A stretch of 64,000 bases of DNA from Streptomyces tsukubensis. GTDB lineage: Bacteria; Actinomycetota; Actinomycetes; Streptomycetales; Streptomycetaceae. Made by a program: the position numbers and the translations under genes. Position 1 is the stretch's first letter. The number at the start of each line of letters is the position of its first letter. The stretch spans positions 4,402,001 to 4,466,000 of the forward strand of contig NZ_CP045178.1 in assembly GCF_009296025.1 (NCBI RefSeq). The letters are read 5' to 3'. Below the pieces are notes generated by a model. It was not told where the DNA came from and searched no databases. It saw only the letters and a program-made list of their open reading frames with translations. Below are positions 8,532 to 17,236 of this stretch, in pieces.

Positions 8532-9005
8532 TCAGCCCAACTGCCCGTGGCACGCGGCGAGCACGCGGGCGTCCACGGTTCCCCTGGCCATCCGGCAGAC
8601 CAGCCGACCGTCGTAGGTGGCCCGGGGCCACGGGACCGGAGCGGCCCGGCGCACCCGGGGCGGGGTGTGCGCCCGAGGCGCGCGGTGAACGGTCCGCGCG
8701 GGGGCGGCGGGCCGTGCGCGCGGGGGAACGGGCAGCGTCAGGGGGGCGCGGGGCGGGGCGGAGGCAGCCGGCCTCGGCGGGGGCGTGGCCCCGCGTCGGC
8801 GTGCGTGGCGTTCGCCGTTGGCGGCCTTGGCGGTACGGGCCAGCCGCTCCCGTACACGGCCCTCGACAGGGGCGGTACGTGATCCCGTCACGGCCGCCAC
8901 CTGGGGTGTCGGATGCGGGACGGCCGGTGGCACCGTCGTACAGCCGGGTGCGACGGCCAGGAGCACCAGCACGAGCGTGATCATCGGGGTCCATCGCAAC
9001 GTCAT
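8532..9005 (-). CDS. Secreted or membrane-anchored Arg/Pro-rich protein
   Basis: 157 aa. The N-terminus has a short hydrophobic segment, MITLVLVLLAVAPGC, that could be a lipoprotein signal, although the residues before the cysteine (APGC) fit the lipobox poorly. The remainder is Arg/Ala/Pro-rich with a conserved-looking end, ATYDGRLVCRMARGTVDARVLAACHGQLG, with cysteines near 141 and 152 that could pair. Unknown function. The coding call rests on the signal-like start and this structured end. Confidence 0.45.
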   Translation of the reverse strand: MTLRWTPMITLVLVLLAVAPGCTTVPPAVPHPTPQVAAVTGSRTAPVEGRVRERLARTAKAANGERHARRRGATPPPRPAASAPPRAPLTLPVPPRARPAAPARTVHRAPRAHTPPRVRRAAPVPWPRATYDGRLVCRMARGTVDARVLAACHGQLG

Positions 9006-9578
9006 CGGCTCGCCGGTCTCCAGTTCTTCGATCGCTCAGCTCCGCGCGGGGCGGGGTGGCGCCGGGCCGCGCTTCCGGGGCGGCGGCGTCGCGCGCTCGT
9101 CCCGCCCGGTCCCTCCCCGTCGCCGTGACAACGCGAACGACGGACGTCCCGATACGGGCTGGACGGAACGGCGTCCCGATACGTCCTCGGCTTGTGGTGC
9201 CTTCAGGACAGGACAGGACAGGACAGGACAGGACTGGAAGTGGATACGGGGTGGCCGGTGCCGACAGCGGTACAGCGGTACAGCGGTACGCGACGGGCTG
9301 CGGCGAACGACCGGACACGAGAGGACACGACCGGACACGACCGGACACGAGAGGACACGACACGTAGGCCAGGCGGCTGGCCCCTCCCGCCCGACGGGCT
9401 GCACAGTCCATGCCCCGGCTGGGCTTCGGGGAGCGGTGCGTGGTGGGGCGGCCCGCCAGCCCGTCCCACCACACACCGTCACTCACGCACTGTCGACCGG
9501 CGTGGGTGCCCTACTGGCGGAAGGCACCCCGCAGATCACGGGCGACGGCGGAGGTGTCGTCGCCCGTCTCCCCGTTGG
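9006..9578. repeat. Intergenic with short tandem repeats
   Basis: No gene recognised. A 5-mer AGGAC is repeated about six times at 9205-9234, and a 10-mer alternating CCGGACACGA / GAGGACACGA runs five times at 9311-9360. These look like slippage-grown microsatellites. Plus-strand frames crossing them merely mirror the decarboxylase gene downstream. Confidence 0.5.
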
Positions 9579-11222
9579 TCAGCGTTGGTGCGGGAACGGG
9601 GGGCGTTCGGCGTCCTGGTCCGCGGAGCGGTCGAACGCTCCTGGCTGGGAGAGGTCGTCGAGGAGTTCGTCGATGAGTTCCTGGGTGACGTGGGGCATGA
9701 CGTAGACGTGGCTGTAGTCGTGGCGGCGGCCCCCGAGGTTGAGGGGCACGCAGGCCAGGGAGTACTTCCGTGTGATCTCGGCCCGGGGCTGCTGGAACCA
9801 GACGCTGAGCGCGTGGTCTCCGTGACCGACCTCGATGCCGTCCTCGGCCCACGGCTCGCCGCGTTCTTTCAGCAGGGTGCTGAGGGTCTTGAGGCGGTCG
9901 GCCGTGTACTCGGCGATCCGCAGGACCTCGGCGGCCTGCCGTACCTGCTGGTCCTCACTGAACTGCGCGAGGTGATTCCACATGGCGAGGGAGGCGAATC
10001 CGCTGCGGGAGCCGGCGAAGGTGCTGTCCGGGGAGGAGACGACCGCCGGGTCGGACGGCGGGCGCAGCTTGGATCCCGCGCGGGACATGTAGATCCCCGT
10101 GGGGACGGGGGCTCCGGGGTACTTGTGGCCGCTGGTGACGATCGAGGAGACCTCGGGGATCCGAAAGTCGAAGATCGGGGGCGCGCTGTCGATCAGCCCG
10201 GTGTCGCGGGCCTTCTCCAGATAGGGGGCGTAGGCGCCGCCGAGGGCTCCGTCGACATGGATCCAGTAGCCGTTGCGGACGCTGACCCGCTCGGGGTCGT
10301 CGGGGTCGAAGCGCACGGTGCGATCAACGAGGCCGTGTGTCTCGAAGACGGGGCGCAGACGCTCGCAGGCGCCCTGGACGTCGTCGTAGGCGCCCTTGAA
10401 GACGCTGCCGATGTTGAAATTGACCAGGACGGGGTGGCCCTTGGCGGCGAAGAAGTCGACCAGGGCGACCAGGGCGTCGATGTCCACGGTGCCCGGTCCC
10501 TCGTCGCCGCCTGTGGTCGGGACTCCGCCGAGCGGCCAGCCGTTGTAGGTCTGCGTCCCGGTGCCGGTCACGTCGATGGGGCACTCACCCGGGTAGAGGC
10601 TGCCGCCCAGGTCGTAGAAGGTCGGGATGTCCAGCACCCGCATCGCCTTGATGTGCGAGTAGTGCGTCTCCTGGGAGAAGAAGGCCACCGGGGCGTAGGC
10701 GTTGGGGTTGTCGTCGGGGTGCTTGGCCCGCAGGTAACTGGTGCGGCAGCTGGCGTCACCGGAGACCTCGTCACGGACCAGGGCGTTGCCGTCGAGATAG
10801 TCACGCGCGTTCCACATCGCGTACAGGTTGCCCTCGGTGCTGCCCATGGACAGCACGTACCCCCAGGCGTCCTCGTCGCGTGCGTGGGCGGCGTCCTCGG
10901 GGAGCGGGGCGTGCCACAGACCGGCGTAGTGCTCCAGGACCGCCCGCTCCAGCCACCGCGAATGCAGACTGTAGTTGCTGTCGACGAACGGGTCCCCGAT
11001 GTTGTTGATGTGGTAGCCCAGGAAGCGCCCCAGCGCGGCGTGGCCGTCGAGCGACAGGTTCACCTGATACCCCAGAAGGCGCCCGCGCTGATCGCCGAGG
11101 TACTCCTCCAGCTTCGCGAGGACCGCGATCCGCTGCTCATCGCTGTAAGCGTCGGTGCCCAACCGGTAGTCGTCGTTGGTCGGCCGTGCGTGCGGACGCG
11201 TATCGGTATTTTCGATAGTCAT
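9579..11222 (-). CDS. Group II pyridoxal-phosphate-dependent decarboxylase
   Basis: 547 aa. The PLP-binding lysine lies in IVTSGHKYPGAPVPTGIYM near 375; the upstream histidine/aspartate pocket is WIHVDGALGGAYAPY, and GYVLSMGSTEGNLYAMWNAR is the phosphate-binding loop (STEGN). This is the histidine/glutamate/aromatic amino-acid decarboxylase fold, most like bacterial histidine-decarboxylase-type proteins. The substrate is not resolved. Cytoplasmic. The ATG at 11222 begins MTIENTDTRPHARP. It stands alone on its strand, so it may be a monocistronic amine-forming gene. Confidence 0.85.
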   Translation of the reverse strand: MTIENTDTRPHARPTNDDYRLGTDAYSDEQRIAVLAKLEEYLGDQRGRLLGYQVNLSLDGHAALGRFLGYHINNIGDPFVDSNYSLHSRWLERAVLEHYAGLWHAPLPEDAAHARDEDAWGYVLSMGSTEGNLYAMWNARDYLDGNALVRDEVSGDASCRTSYLRAKHPDDNPNAYAPVAFFSQETHYSHIKAMRVLDIPTFYDLGGSLYPGECPIDVTGTGTQTYNGWPLGGVPTTGGDEGPGTVDIDALVALVDFFAAKGHPVLVNFNIGSVFKGAYDDVQGACERLRPVFETHGLVDRTVRFDPDDPERVSVRNGYWIHVDGALGGAYAPYLEKARDTGLIDSAPPIFDFRIPEVSSIVTSGHKYPGAPVPTGIYMSRAGSKLRPPSDPAVVSSPDSTFAGSRSGFASLAMWNHLAQFSEDQQVRQAAEVLRIAEYTADRLKTLSTLLKERGEPWAEDGIEVGHGDHALSVWFQQPRAEITRKYSLACVPLNLGGRRHDYSHVYVMPHVTQELIDELLDDLSQPGAFDRSADQDAERPPFPHQR

Positions 11223-11406
11223 TCCATGCCCGATTCTGAGTGACTCTTCGAAGCGGCGTTCGGGTGCTGATCTGCGTAATACGACAACGGCTTCTGGAGG
11301 CGCTCGCGTTTAAAGGAGTAACGCGGTTTCAAGGGTCGTCCACCTGCTCAAGGTTCCGGTGGACGCGGCGACCAATCACCGGAACGCTGAGCTGAGAGAA
11401 CAACGG

Positions 11407-11441
11407 CAAGGCCCTGCCCGACTGTCCTGCCCAGGGCCTTG
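11407..11441. terminator. Stem-loop upstream of the decarboxylase gene
   Basis: Perfect 10-bp arms CAAGGCCCTG / CAGGGCCTTG, 15-nt loop. It is 185 bp upstream of the decarboxylase start, so it may insulate that gene from minus-strand transcription arriving from the region to the right. Confidence 0.55.
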
Positions 11442-12333
11442 CGGAACGCAGGATATGTGCGATGTGCGGCCCCGCTTGCCCACCTGCGCAGTTTCATCTA
11501 TCTGTGGTAATCAGGGATGAAAAGCGTTTGATTTCAATTCCCCAGCAGGGCCTTCAGGAGTGACGTTCCGGCAGCTCCTGAATCAGCGACTTCGCGTCGA
11601 TCGGGGTCGATCGGGTTTGTGTGCCACCGGTCCGCGGACAGGGTGACGGGGGCTCGGCAAAGCGCCGGGACGGAGGTCTGCGAGGGGACTGCCCGGATCT
11701 CCTCGGCGGGCCAGCCACTCGGCGCGGTTCTCCGCTGCTGTATGTACCCAACCGGAGGTGCGCCGGCTGCTGGCAGGAGTGGTTGTCGCAGGTGTGGCAG
11801 ACGGTTGGGCTGTCGGTTCCCCAGCCGAGGCGTGGAATGACGCCAACACATTCGCTGCGGCCATCTCCCGCGTCTTGGCCTGGAGGGCCTCGACAGCGCG
11901 AACCCTCCGTCGCAGCTCTGACGCGCTCACTGATGCTGCCGGAGTTGTGCTCACCCGTGCCGCCAGTCTTGTCCGAAATCGCTGGTCATCGCGCGCACCG
12001 TAGGCACAGGTCCGCGGACATCTCGACCTAGCGGCCGGCGTCACGGAACAGCAGCAAGCGGCGCCAGCCTCAAGTACTTGTTCCGACCCTGAGGCGGGCA
12101 ACAGGTACCACCGGCTGTGACGATGGCTCCGGCGCGCGGCGGACGCGCAGAGTTCGCGAACAGCGCGCCCGGCGGGCGTTGGGGTCTCATCGATCCGCAT
12201 AGCGCCGGAGGCGCTCCAAGCGCCCCCTGTTGCGCTGCGTAGGCGTTCCGAACCTTTGGGTAGCTAATCGTGGTCCGCTCGATGCACTCAATGGGCACGG
12301 ACTGTTCACGAGTGACCCCCGGGGAGGTATTTG
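11442..12333. other. Accessory stretch without a confident gene
   Basis: The longest minus-strand frame here (11583-12200, 205 codons) contains a helical-looking part, SASELRRRVRAVEALQAKT followed by WVHTAAENRAEWLARRG, but its first 70 residues are cysteine- and arginine-rich and no ribosome site supports a start. It may be the decayed remains of a gene from the mobile DNA nearby. The last 100 bp hold the promoter and ribosome site of the P450 gene. Confidence 0.35.
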
Positions 12334-13464
12334 GTGACGGTGCGCGAGATGCGTCGGTTCAGGCGGGATCCGTTGGGGTTCCTTGAGCACTTCGCCGACC
12401 GGAGCCAGACCGGGGTGTTCCGGCTCCCTTGGGGGGCGTGGTGCGTGCGCGACAGCGAGCTGGCACTGAAGGTGCTGCGCGACCCGGTCTTCAACAGCGG
12501 AAGATCCACCTTCTTCGGCGACTTGTTGCCCTCCCGCCTGGACCAGGTCGCACTGGGCCGTGCTGTGCGCAACACGGTGCGCGCGCATGTACCGGCGTAT
12601 CGCTGCGCCTTGGCCCGAGCCTTGGCCGACCTGCCTGCCGTCAGCCCCTGGCCTCAAAGCGGTCTCACCCTGGTCCACCGGGCCACAGCCGACCTTCTGC
12701 TGCACCCAGGCGCCCCGGCAGCACTGCGGCAACTTCAGGCACGGTCCGTGCGCTACGGCCTGATGCGCTCGCCGCTCAGGCGGCACCGGCTACGTTCAGA
12801 ACTATTGCGACCGAAGCTGACGGCGGCAACCACGGAAGAGATCACCGACCGCCGCGCGGCCGGCGTCTGCGAGGCCGCACCGCGCGACGTGCTCGATACG
12901 GTGATCGCGGCCTGCCCCGAAGGCGTCACCGACGAGGCGGCGGCCCTGCTGTATTCACTGCTGGTCAAGTCAGTCGTCGGGACCGTGGGCCATGCGGTGG
13001 CATGGTCCCTGCTGCTCGCTTGTCTGCACCAACCGGGGGCCACCGCCTGGCCGTGGCCCGTCGACTGGATCACCCGTGAGGCGGCGCGGCACCGGCCGGT
13101 GGTCTGGATGGTCGGCCGCCCCGTCCCGCACCCCATGGAGTACGGCGGCATCGACTTCAAGCCCGGGGCCATCCTCTCGGTGAGTCCCTACCTGCTCCAT
13201 CACGACCAGCACCTCTGGAAGAGCCCTGAACAGTTCCGGCCCGACCGCTGGAGCGACACAGGCGACCACGGCCCCTATCTGCCTTTCAGCGCAGGCCCTT
13301 TCACCTGCGGCGGCGCCGCCGTCGCACAGACCATGATCACTGAGGCCGTGGCAGCGCTTGCTGCCGGCAACCGCCTGCGGGTCACCGGCGCGATCACGCA
13401 CCCGGTCGTCACCGACAGCGCCGCCCCACGCCCCTTCGCACTCCAGCGGGTCCCCACCCGCTGA
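12334..13464 (+). CDS. Cytochrome P450, short divergent form
   Basis: 376 aa from the GTG at 12334, with GGGGAGG six bases before it. Recognisable P450 elements: the K-helix ExxR is EAAR at 249-252; the meander is HDQHLWKSPEQFRPDRW; the haem loop is FSAGPFTCGG with the axial Cys at 325. The I-helix lacks the usual acid-alcohol pair (it reads SVVGTVGHAVAWSLL), and the N-terminal half is shorter than the typical 400 aa. Such P450s occur as tailoring enzymes that cross-link aromatic side chains in small peptides. Only 32 bp after its stop is a 25-codon gene with paired Trp/Tyr residues, and the two share a terminator, which supports that role. The natural substrate is inferred. Confidence 0.8.
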   Translation: MTVREMRRFRRDPLGFLEHFADRSQTGVFRLPWGAWCVRDSELALKVLRDPVFNSGRSTFFGDLLPSRLDQVALGRAVRNTVRAHVPAYRCALARALADLPAVSPWPQSGLTLVHRATADLLLHPGAPAALRQLQARSVRYGLMRSPLRRHRLRSELLRPKLTAATTEEITDRRAAGVCEAAPRDVLDTVIAACPEGVTDEAAALLYSLLVKSVVGTVGHAVAWSLLLACLHQPGATAWPWPVDWITREAARHRPVVWMVGRPVPHPMEYGGIDFKPGAILSVSPYLLHHDQHLWKSPEQFRPDRWSDTGDHGPYLPFSAGPFTCGGAAVAQTMITEAVAALAAGNRLRVTGAITHPVVTDSAAPRPFALQRVPTR

Positions 13465-13496
13465 GACCCCGAACACCCGACAGGAGGTGAAACACC

Positions 13497-13574
13497 ATGA
13501 TCGCTAAGATCCGACGCATCCTCAGCAACACCCCAGCCCCATACTGGGCGGGCACCGGCGGCAGTTGGTACTAG
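13497..13574 (+). CDS. 25-aa peptide, candidate P450-modified RiPP precursor
   Basis: An ATG at 13497 follows AGGAGGTGAAACACC, an excellent ribosome site, and runs 25 codons to TAG. The N-terminal half is basic and leader-like (MIAKIRRILSN); the C-terminal half is TPAPYWAGTGGSWY, with adjacent aromatic pairs Tyr16-Trp17 and Trp24-Tyr25 separated by a flexible AGTGGS. It lies 32 bp after the P450 stop and 19 bp before a perfect terminator. Known P450-modified ribosomal peptides (biarylitides, cittilin-, tryptorubin-type) use short precursors with Tyr/Trp cores that the P450 cross-links. I do not recognise this sequence among them, and here the precursor follows rather than precedes the P450. 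Confidence 0.6.
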   Translation: MIAKIRRILSNTPAPYWAGTGGSWY

Positions 13575-13592
13575 GAACCAGCGCCGAACAGA

Positions 13593-13633
13593 CGTGGCCT
13601 GTACGCCCAGCGTCAGCGGGCGTACAGGCCACG
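13593..13633 (+). terminator. Strong terminator closing the P450-peptide unit
   Basis: Perfect 16-bp arms, CGTGGCCTGTACGCCC and GGGCGTACAGGCCACG, with a 9-nt loop, beginning 19 bp after the peptide stop codon. It defines a two-gene transcription unit. Confidence 0.8.
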
Positions 13634-14134
13634 CCCATTTGGCGCTCGGTAGAGCGGCTTCTGTCCTACCGGCGGCCTCGGCCGGCTGATCCCTGCTGTC
13701 GGCTGATTCGTAGATCTGCCCCAGTACCCGGGCGAGCGACAAACAACGCATACGATTCGACTGACGTCAGCCATACCCTCTGGGAACGTACACGGCAAAG
13801 CACGCGAGTTCGCAGAATCCTGGACGCTCTAGTGCGGAACCTGCACGGGATGGCTGCCTTCTGCCGCGCGGAGAAGACCTACTCACGCCAGGGGCTCGTT
13901 GGTTCGTGACTCGCCGTTGAGGTTCTCGGTGTGTTTCGTTCTGCTGGCACGTCGACCCAGGGAGAACGAAGACCTGAGCGCAGGATTCCCGCCCCTTGCC
14001 GTTGGCCTTGTGCTCGTCTTGCTTGAGCCCGGCTGTCGTGGCACGACTCAACCAGCCCGTGCTGACTCATCGGTGAAGTTTCCTGGGCGAACTGCGATCG
14101 CAAGGCGAGCCAAGACTCCGCACTGTGCGCTCCT
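13634..14134. other. Intergenic, nothing recognised
   Basis: About 500 bp between the P450-peptide terminator and the end of a convergent membrane protein gene. It has a lower GC content than its surroundings in places (for example 13740-13800), and I find no coding, RNA or repeat signature. It may be remnant mobile DNA. Confidence 0.35.
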
Positions 14135-15055
14135 TCAGGCCACTGTGTCGATCTTGGATTCGCACGCCGCCCGCAGTGCGGACAACCGCTTGACCGCCTC
14201 GTGGTGCGCCGGTGCCCCGGGGTCGGTGATCGCCTCCTCGACCAACGCCCTCAACTCCTTCGTCGTCTCGGGCGGGATGACGAAGGTCCCGTACAGGTGG
14301 AACCCGGTCTCTACCTTGTTGTGGAGTGTCCGGTGCAGGTCGTCCCACGCGTCTTCGGTGGACTCGCGACGCTGGCCGCGTTCCGCGACCGGGCAGCGCG
14401 ACAGCCTTTCCAAGCACCGCTGCACCTTCTGCGCACGGGTGTCCAGTTCCGTGGCGAGCTTCCGCCCGCGCAAGAACACCCTCAACGCCGACACCCCGGC
14501 GACGCCGAGCACCACGCTGACGGACGTGGCGAAGACCGGGGTCGCGTAGCGCTCGGGGACCGGCAAACCACGGACCAGACAGACGGCCCCCAGGGTTCCG
14601 TAGACCATCGCGTTCACGTGGAGGGCAGCCGCCCACGTGAGCCGGCCCCGCAGGCGCTCGTAGGCGAAGGACCTCGGTTCCGATACCCCGCCACCGATGT
14701 GGAAGCTCCAGACCGTGAGCAGGCCGAAGCCTGCTTCCATGGGGCGGTCCGGCAGGAGACTGACCGCAACCACGATGCCCAGGCCAAGTGCCCATGCGTA
14801 CGCCGTCATTGGCACGAATGTGATCACCCGATGCCAGCGTTCGGAGCGGGCCACGAACCACGGCTTCGCGACCAGATACGCGGCGGGCAGGAGAACGGCT
14901 GCGAGGACGGCCGAGCCGCAGAACAGCACCGCTGACGTACTGCCGACTGCCACGACCGCGAGGACCGCTGTCCCCGCGATACCGGATGCGGCGGCCCACA
15001 GCCGCCAGGGGGAGGGAAGGGCCACGCTTGGGGCCGGTACGGGTTCGGCTGACAC
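14135..15055 (-). CDS. Polytopic membrane protein with C-terminal cytoplasmic helical domain
   Basis: 306 aa from the GTG at 15055, chosen for GTGAGGAG upstream; a longer frame reaches 15127. The first two thirds contain about six hydrophobic helices, among them GIAGTAVLAVVAVGSTSAVL, VITFVPMTAYAWALGLGIVV and the segment beginning VFATSVSVVLGVAGVSALRV. The rest is charged and helical: KLATELDTRAQKVQRCLERL, then STEDAWDDLHRTLHNKVETG and PETTKELRALVEEAITDP. No family recognised. It lies in the accessory region between the P450 unit and the ADP-ribosyl cyclase candidate, with no obvious partner. Confidence 0.6.
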   Translation of the reverse strand: MSAEPVPAPSVALPSPWRLWAAASGIAGTAVLAVVAVGSTSAVLFCGSAVLAAVLLPAAYLVAKPWFVARSERWHRVITFVPMTAYAWALGLGIVVAVSLLPDRPMEAGFGLLTVWSFHIGGGVSEPRSFAYERLRGRLTWAAALHVNAMVYGTLGAVCLVRGLPVPERYATPVFATSVSVVLGVAGVSALRVFLRGRKLATELDTRAQKVQRCLERLSRCPVAERGQRRESTEDAWDDLHRTLHNKVETGFHLYGTFVIPPETTKELRALVEEAITDPGAPAHHEAVKRLSALRAACESKIDTVA

Positions 15056-15683
15056 GCCGGTCTCCTCACGTCGGTGGATGCCTGCTTTCCTCGCCAGCAC
15101 CCTGCCGACGAGGAAAGCACCCGCCACCGACAGCCGGACTCAAGAGCCGCCCGGTAACAGTGAAACCCGAAGGCACTTCCCGCACGATTGTCCGTTCGCG
15201 CGGGAGGCTGCATCGCCCGGCGACCGTGACCAGCGAGGTGAAGGAATGGGTGGGACGACCGGTGCCGAGGAAGGTCAGATCGACTCTGCATCTTCGGTTC
15301 CGCGTGCCCGACCGATCCGGCCATCGACCTGCGAAGCCGTAGCACGATGCAAGGTCTGTTGTCCGACGTGAGCTTGTCGCAGGATTCACCACGACCGGAT
15401 GTCAGTGGAACGCGCCGACGGGGCACCGGGGAAACCACCGATGGTGGTCGGCGGTGGGGTTGTCCCGTTGTATCCGCCGGACGGTCGGATCGGTCGGCGT
15501 TTCGGGGTGTTCGTCGAGGAGGAGGGCGGCGGTGTCGCTCTCGTCCTTTGGGGCGGGGTCCGTCGGAATGTGGTGCCCACCCCCGTCGCACGCGGTGTGT
15601 GGCGGGGGCGGGACCGTTCTTGTGCCTCGGCCTCGGTTACGGAACGTCCGGCGTGGTGGCGGCGAGGTTCTCGGCGGCGTCGG
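15056..15683. other. Intergenic between two minus-strand accessory genes
   Basis: About 630 bp containing the upstream region of the membrane protein gene and the 3' flank of the secreted protein gene. Short minus- and plus-strand frames give arginine-rich filler with no supported start. I see no repeat or hairpin of note. Confidence 0.35.
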
Positions 15684-16586
15684 TTACAGGTCGCTGCGGG
15701 TGCTGGTGGCGGGGCAGGTGAAGTCGTCGTCGAGGACGCGGCCTTGGTGGTCGCGCAGTCGGGTGTGGGCGACGGTGGTGCCGGTGGGGTGGGTGAAACG
15801 CACGTCCAGGCGGGCGTGTTCGTCGAGCCAGTGGGTGCGGTCGGTGCCGGTGGGCGCGGGTTCGACGGAGTACGCGCGGGTGGCGGGGGCCCACGGTGGT
15901 GTGGCGCGGCCGCCGACGAGTCGCCGTTCGTCGACGGCGTCGCGTCCGGTGGAGGCGGTTGTCGTGGTCACGCGGGCGGGTGGGGCGGGGTGTGGCCAGC
16001 CGGCGTCGCGCCAGATGCCGCAGGTGGCCTTGGCCTGGTCGACGACGCGTTCGTCCGCGCAGCGGGCGGGGTCGCCGTGGAGGAGGTGTTCCTCGGAGGC
16101 GACGTTGACGTCGATGCGGAAGACGCAGGTCACCTTGGGGTTGGCCTTGAGGGCGGGGAACTCGACGGCTTCCCAGGTGTTGTCGGGGCGGAGCGAGGTC
16201 CCGCGCACGAACCACACCTTGCCGGAGGCCTGGGCCGCGAACTCTTTGGAAGCGAAGTTCCAGAACTCGACGGTCTCGGGGGTGTGGAGTTCCGCCTCGG
16301 GTGGGCGCAGGCCGCCGGCGGCGAGGCGCATCGCGAGGGTCGCGCCGTTCTGGCCGCGGGTGACCGCGATCTTCTCCGTGCGGGGCGCGACGCTCTGCTC
16401 CCATTGGTCCCTGCCGGACCAGAAGAACGAGGTGGAGGGGGCGCCGGCCCCGATCGCGGCGCGTACCTGGTCCCGGGTGGGGATGTCCGCGGCGTGGGCG
16501 CCGGGCGCGGTCAGGACGCCGGCGGCCAGGACCGCGGCCAGGTACGGCAGCAGCCGTGACAGAAGGCGCTTCGGTGTGGCTCTCAT
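15684..16586 (-). CDS. Secreted CD38-like ADP-ribosyl cyclase/NAD glycohydrolase candidate
   Basis: 300 aa. Residues 1-32 are a Sec signal peptide (RLLPYLAAVLAAGVLTAPGAHA, cleavage after AHA). The mature part resembles the ADP-ribosyl cyclase fold of CD38: SFFWSGRDQW (Trp56) fits the first active-site tryptophan, VEFWNFASKEFAAQASGKVW (Trp109) aligns with CD38's FWKTVSRRFAEAACDVV, and NTWEAVEFPAL (Glu142) matches the catalytic glutamate in GSVEVHNL. Such enzymes cyclise or hydrolyse NAD+, and bacterial relatives occur as toxin domains. The ATG at 16586 has GGGAGA upstream. The C-terminal 120 residues are of unknown type. The assignment is by motif order, not by a search. Confidence 0.6.
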   Translation of the reverse strand: MRATPKRLLSRLLPYLAAVLAAGVLTAPGAHAADIPTRDQVRAAIGAGAPSTSFFWSGRDQWEQSVAPRTEKIAVTRGQNGATLAMRLAAGGLRPPEAELHTPETVEFWNFASKEFAAQASGKVWFVRGTSLRPDNTWEAVEFPALKANPKVTCVFRIDVNVASEEHLLHGDPARCADERVVDQAKATCGIWRDAGWPHPAPPARVTTTTASTGRDAVDERRLVGGRATPPWAPATRAYSVEPAPTGTDRTHWLDEHARLDVRFTHPTGTTVAHTRLRDHQGRVLDDDFTCPATSTRSDL

Positions 16587-16912
16587 CGATCTCCCGTCTC
16601 CGTTCCCGACCCGTGTGCTCGGGAGACGGGGACAGGCAAGCACGCGTGCGCGTGTGCGCCCGGGGAGATCGCCGGGGTGTCACCCGGACGGGGGCACCGG
16701 TGCGTGCCTCGGCAGGCAAGGCCGCCGACGTGAGGACCACTCCCCGGCCGACACGCTGCCGGTCCTGAACGCGCTCGCGCTCGCGCAACGCGATCTCACC
16801 GTCGAAGACCAATATGCACCGATGAAGCGACGGTGGATGATGCGGTAGCCCGTTATGGGCAGCGATATGGACGAACGCCGGCTCCGGACCCTGAGCCGGC
16901 ATCAGTCCGATG
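16587..16912. other. Intergenic, nothing recognised
   Basis: Upstream region of the secreted protein gene and the 3' flank of a decayed integrase. No gene or repeat supported. Confidence 0.35.
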
Positions 16913-17084
16913 TCATGCGGCCATAGGGTTCATGCTCCACTCGATGGCCTCAATGATCTCATCGTCCAGCATGGCGAGTGGGTGGCCGTACCTGTCCACC
17001 GTCGTGGTGATGGACTCATGGCCAAGGCGGGCCTGGATGCCGGGCAGCGGTACCTTCTTGGCGATCAGCCAGGAGGCATGCGTA

Positions 17085-17126
17085 TGACTGAGGTCGTGTG
17101 ACTGAGGTCGTGTGACTGAGGTCGTG
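17085..17126. repeat. 14-bp tandem triplication inside the integrase remnant
   Basis: TGACTGAGGTCGTG occurs three times head to tail. It lies just before the HxxR box and inserts foreign residues (TSVTRPQS) in the reading frame. Confidence 0.9.
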
Positions 17127-17184
17127 GATACGCGGTCGTTTGGTGAGGCCGTCACGGGACGCGGCGGTGAGCGCGGTCTTCCAA

Positions 17185-17236
17185 CACGCATGGTAGAAAC
17201 CGCCCGAGTCCACGCATGGTAGAAACCGCCCGAGTC
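17185..17236. repeat. 26-bp exact tandem duplication inside the integrase remnant
   Basis: Two adjacent copies beginning CACGCATGGTAGAAAC. 26 is not a multiple of three, so the duplication shifts the reading frame. Confidence 0.9.

Noticed and set aside
9192..11243. A 683-codon plus-strand frame
   Set aside because: Antisense of the PLP decarboxylase, starting inside microsatellites.
11583..12200. A 205-codon minus-strand gene
   Set aside because: No ribosome site, erratic Cys/Arg-rich first third, no family; kept only as a possible decayed gene.
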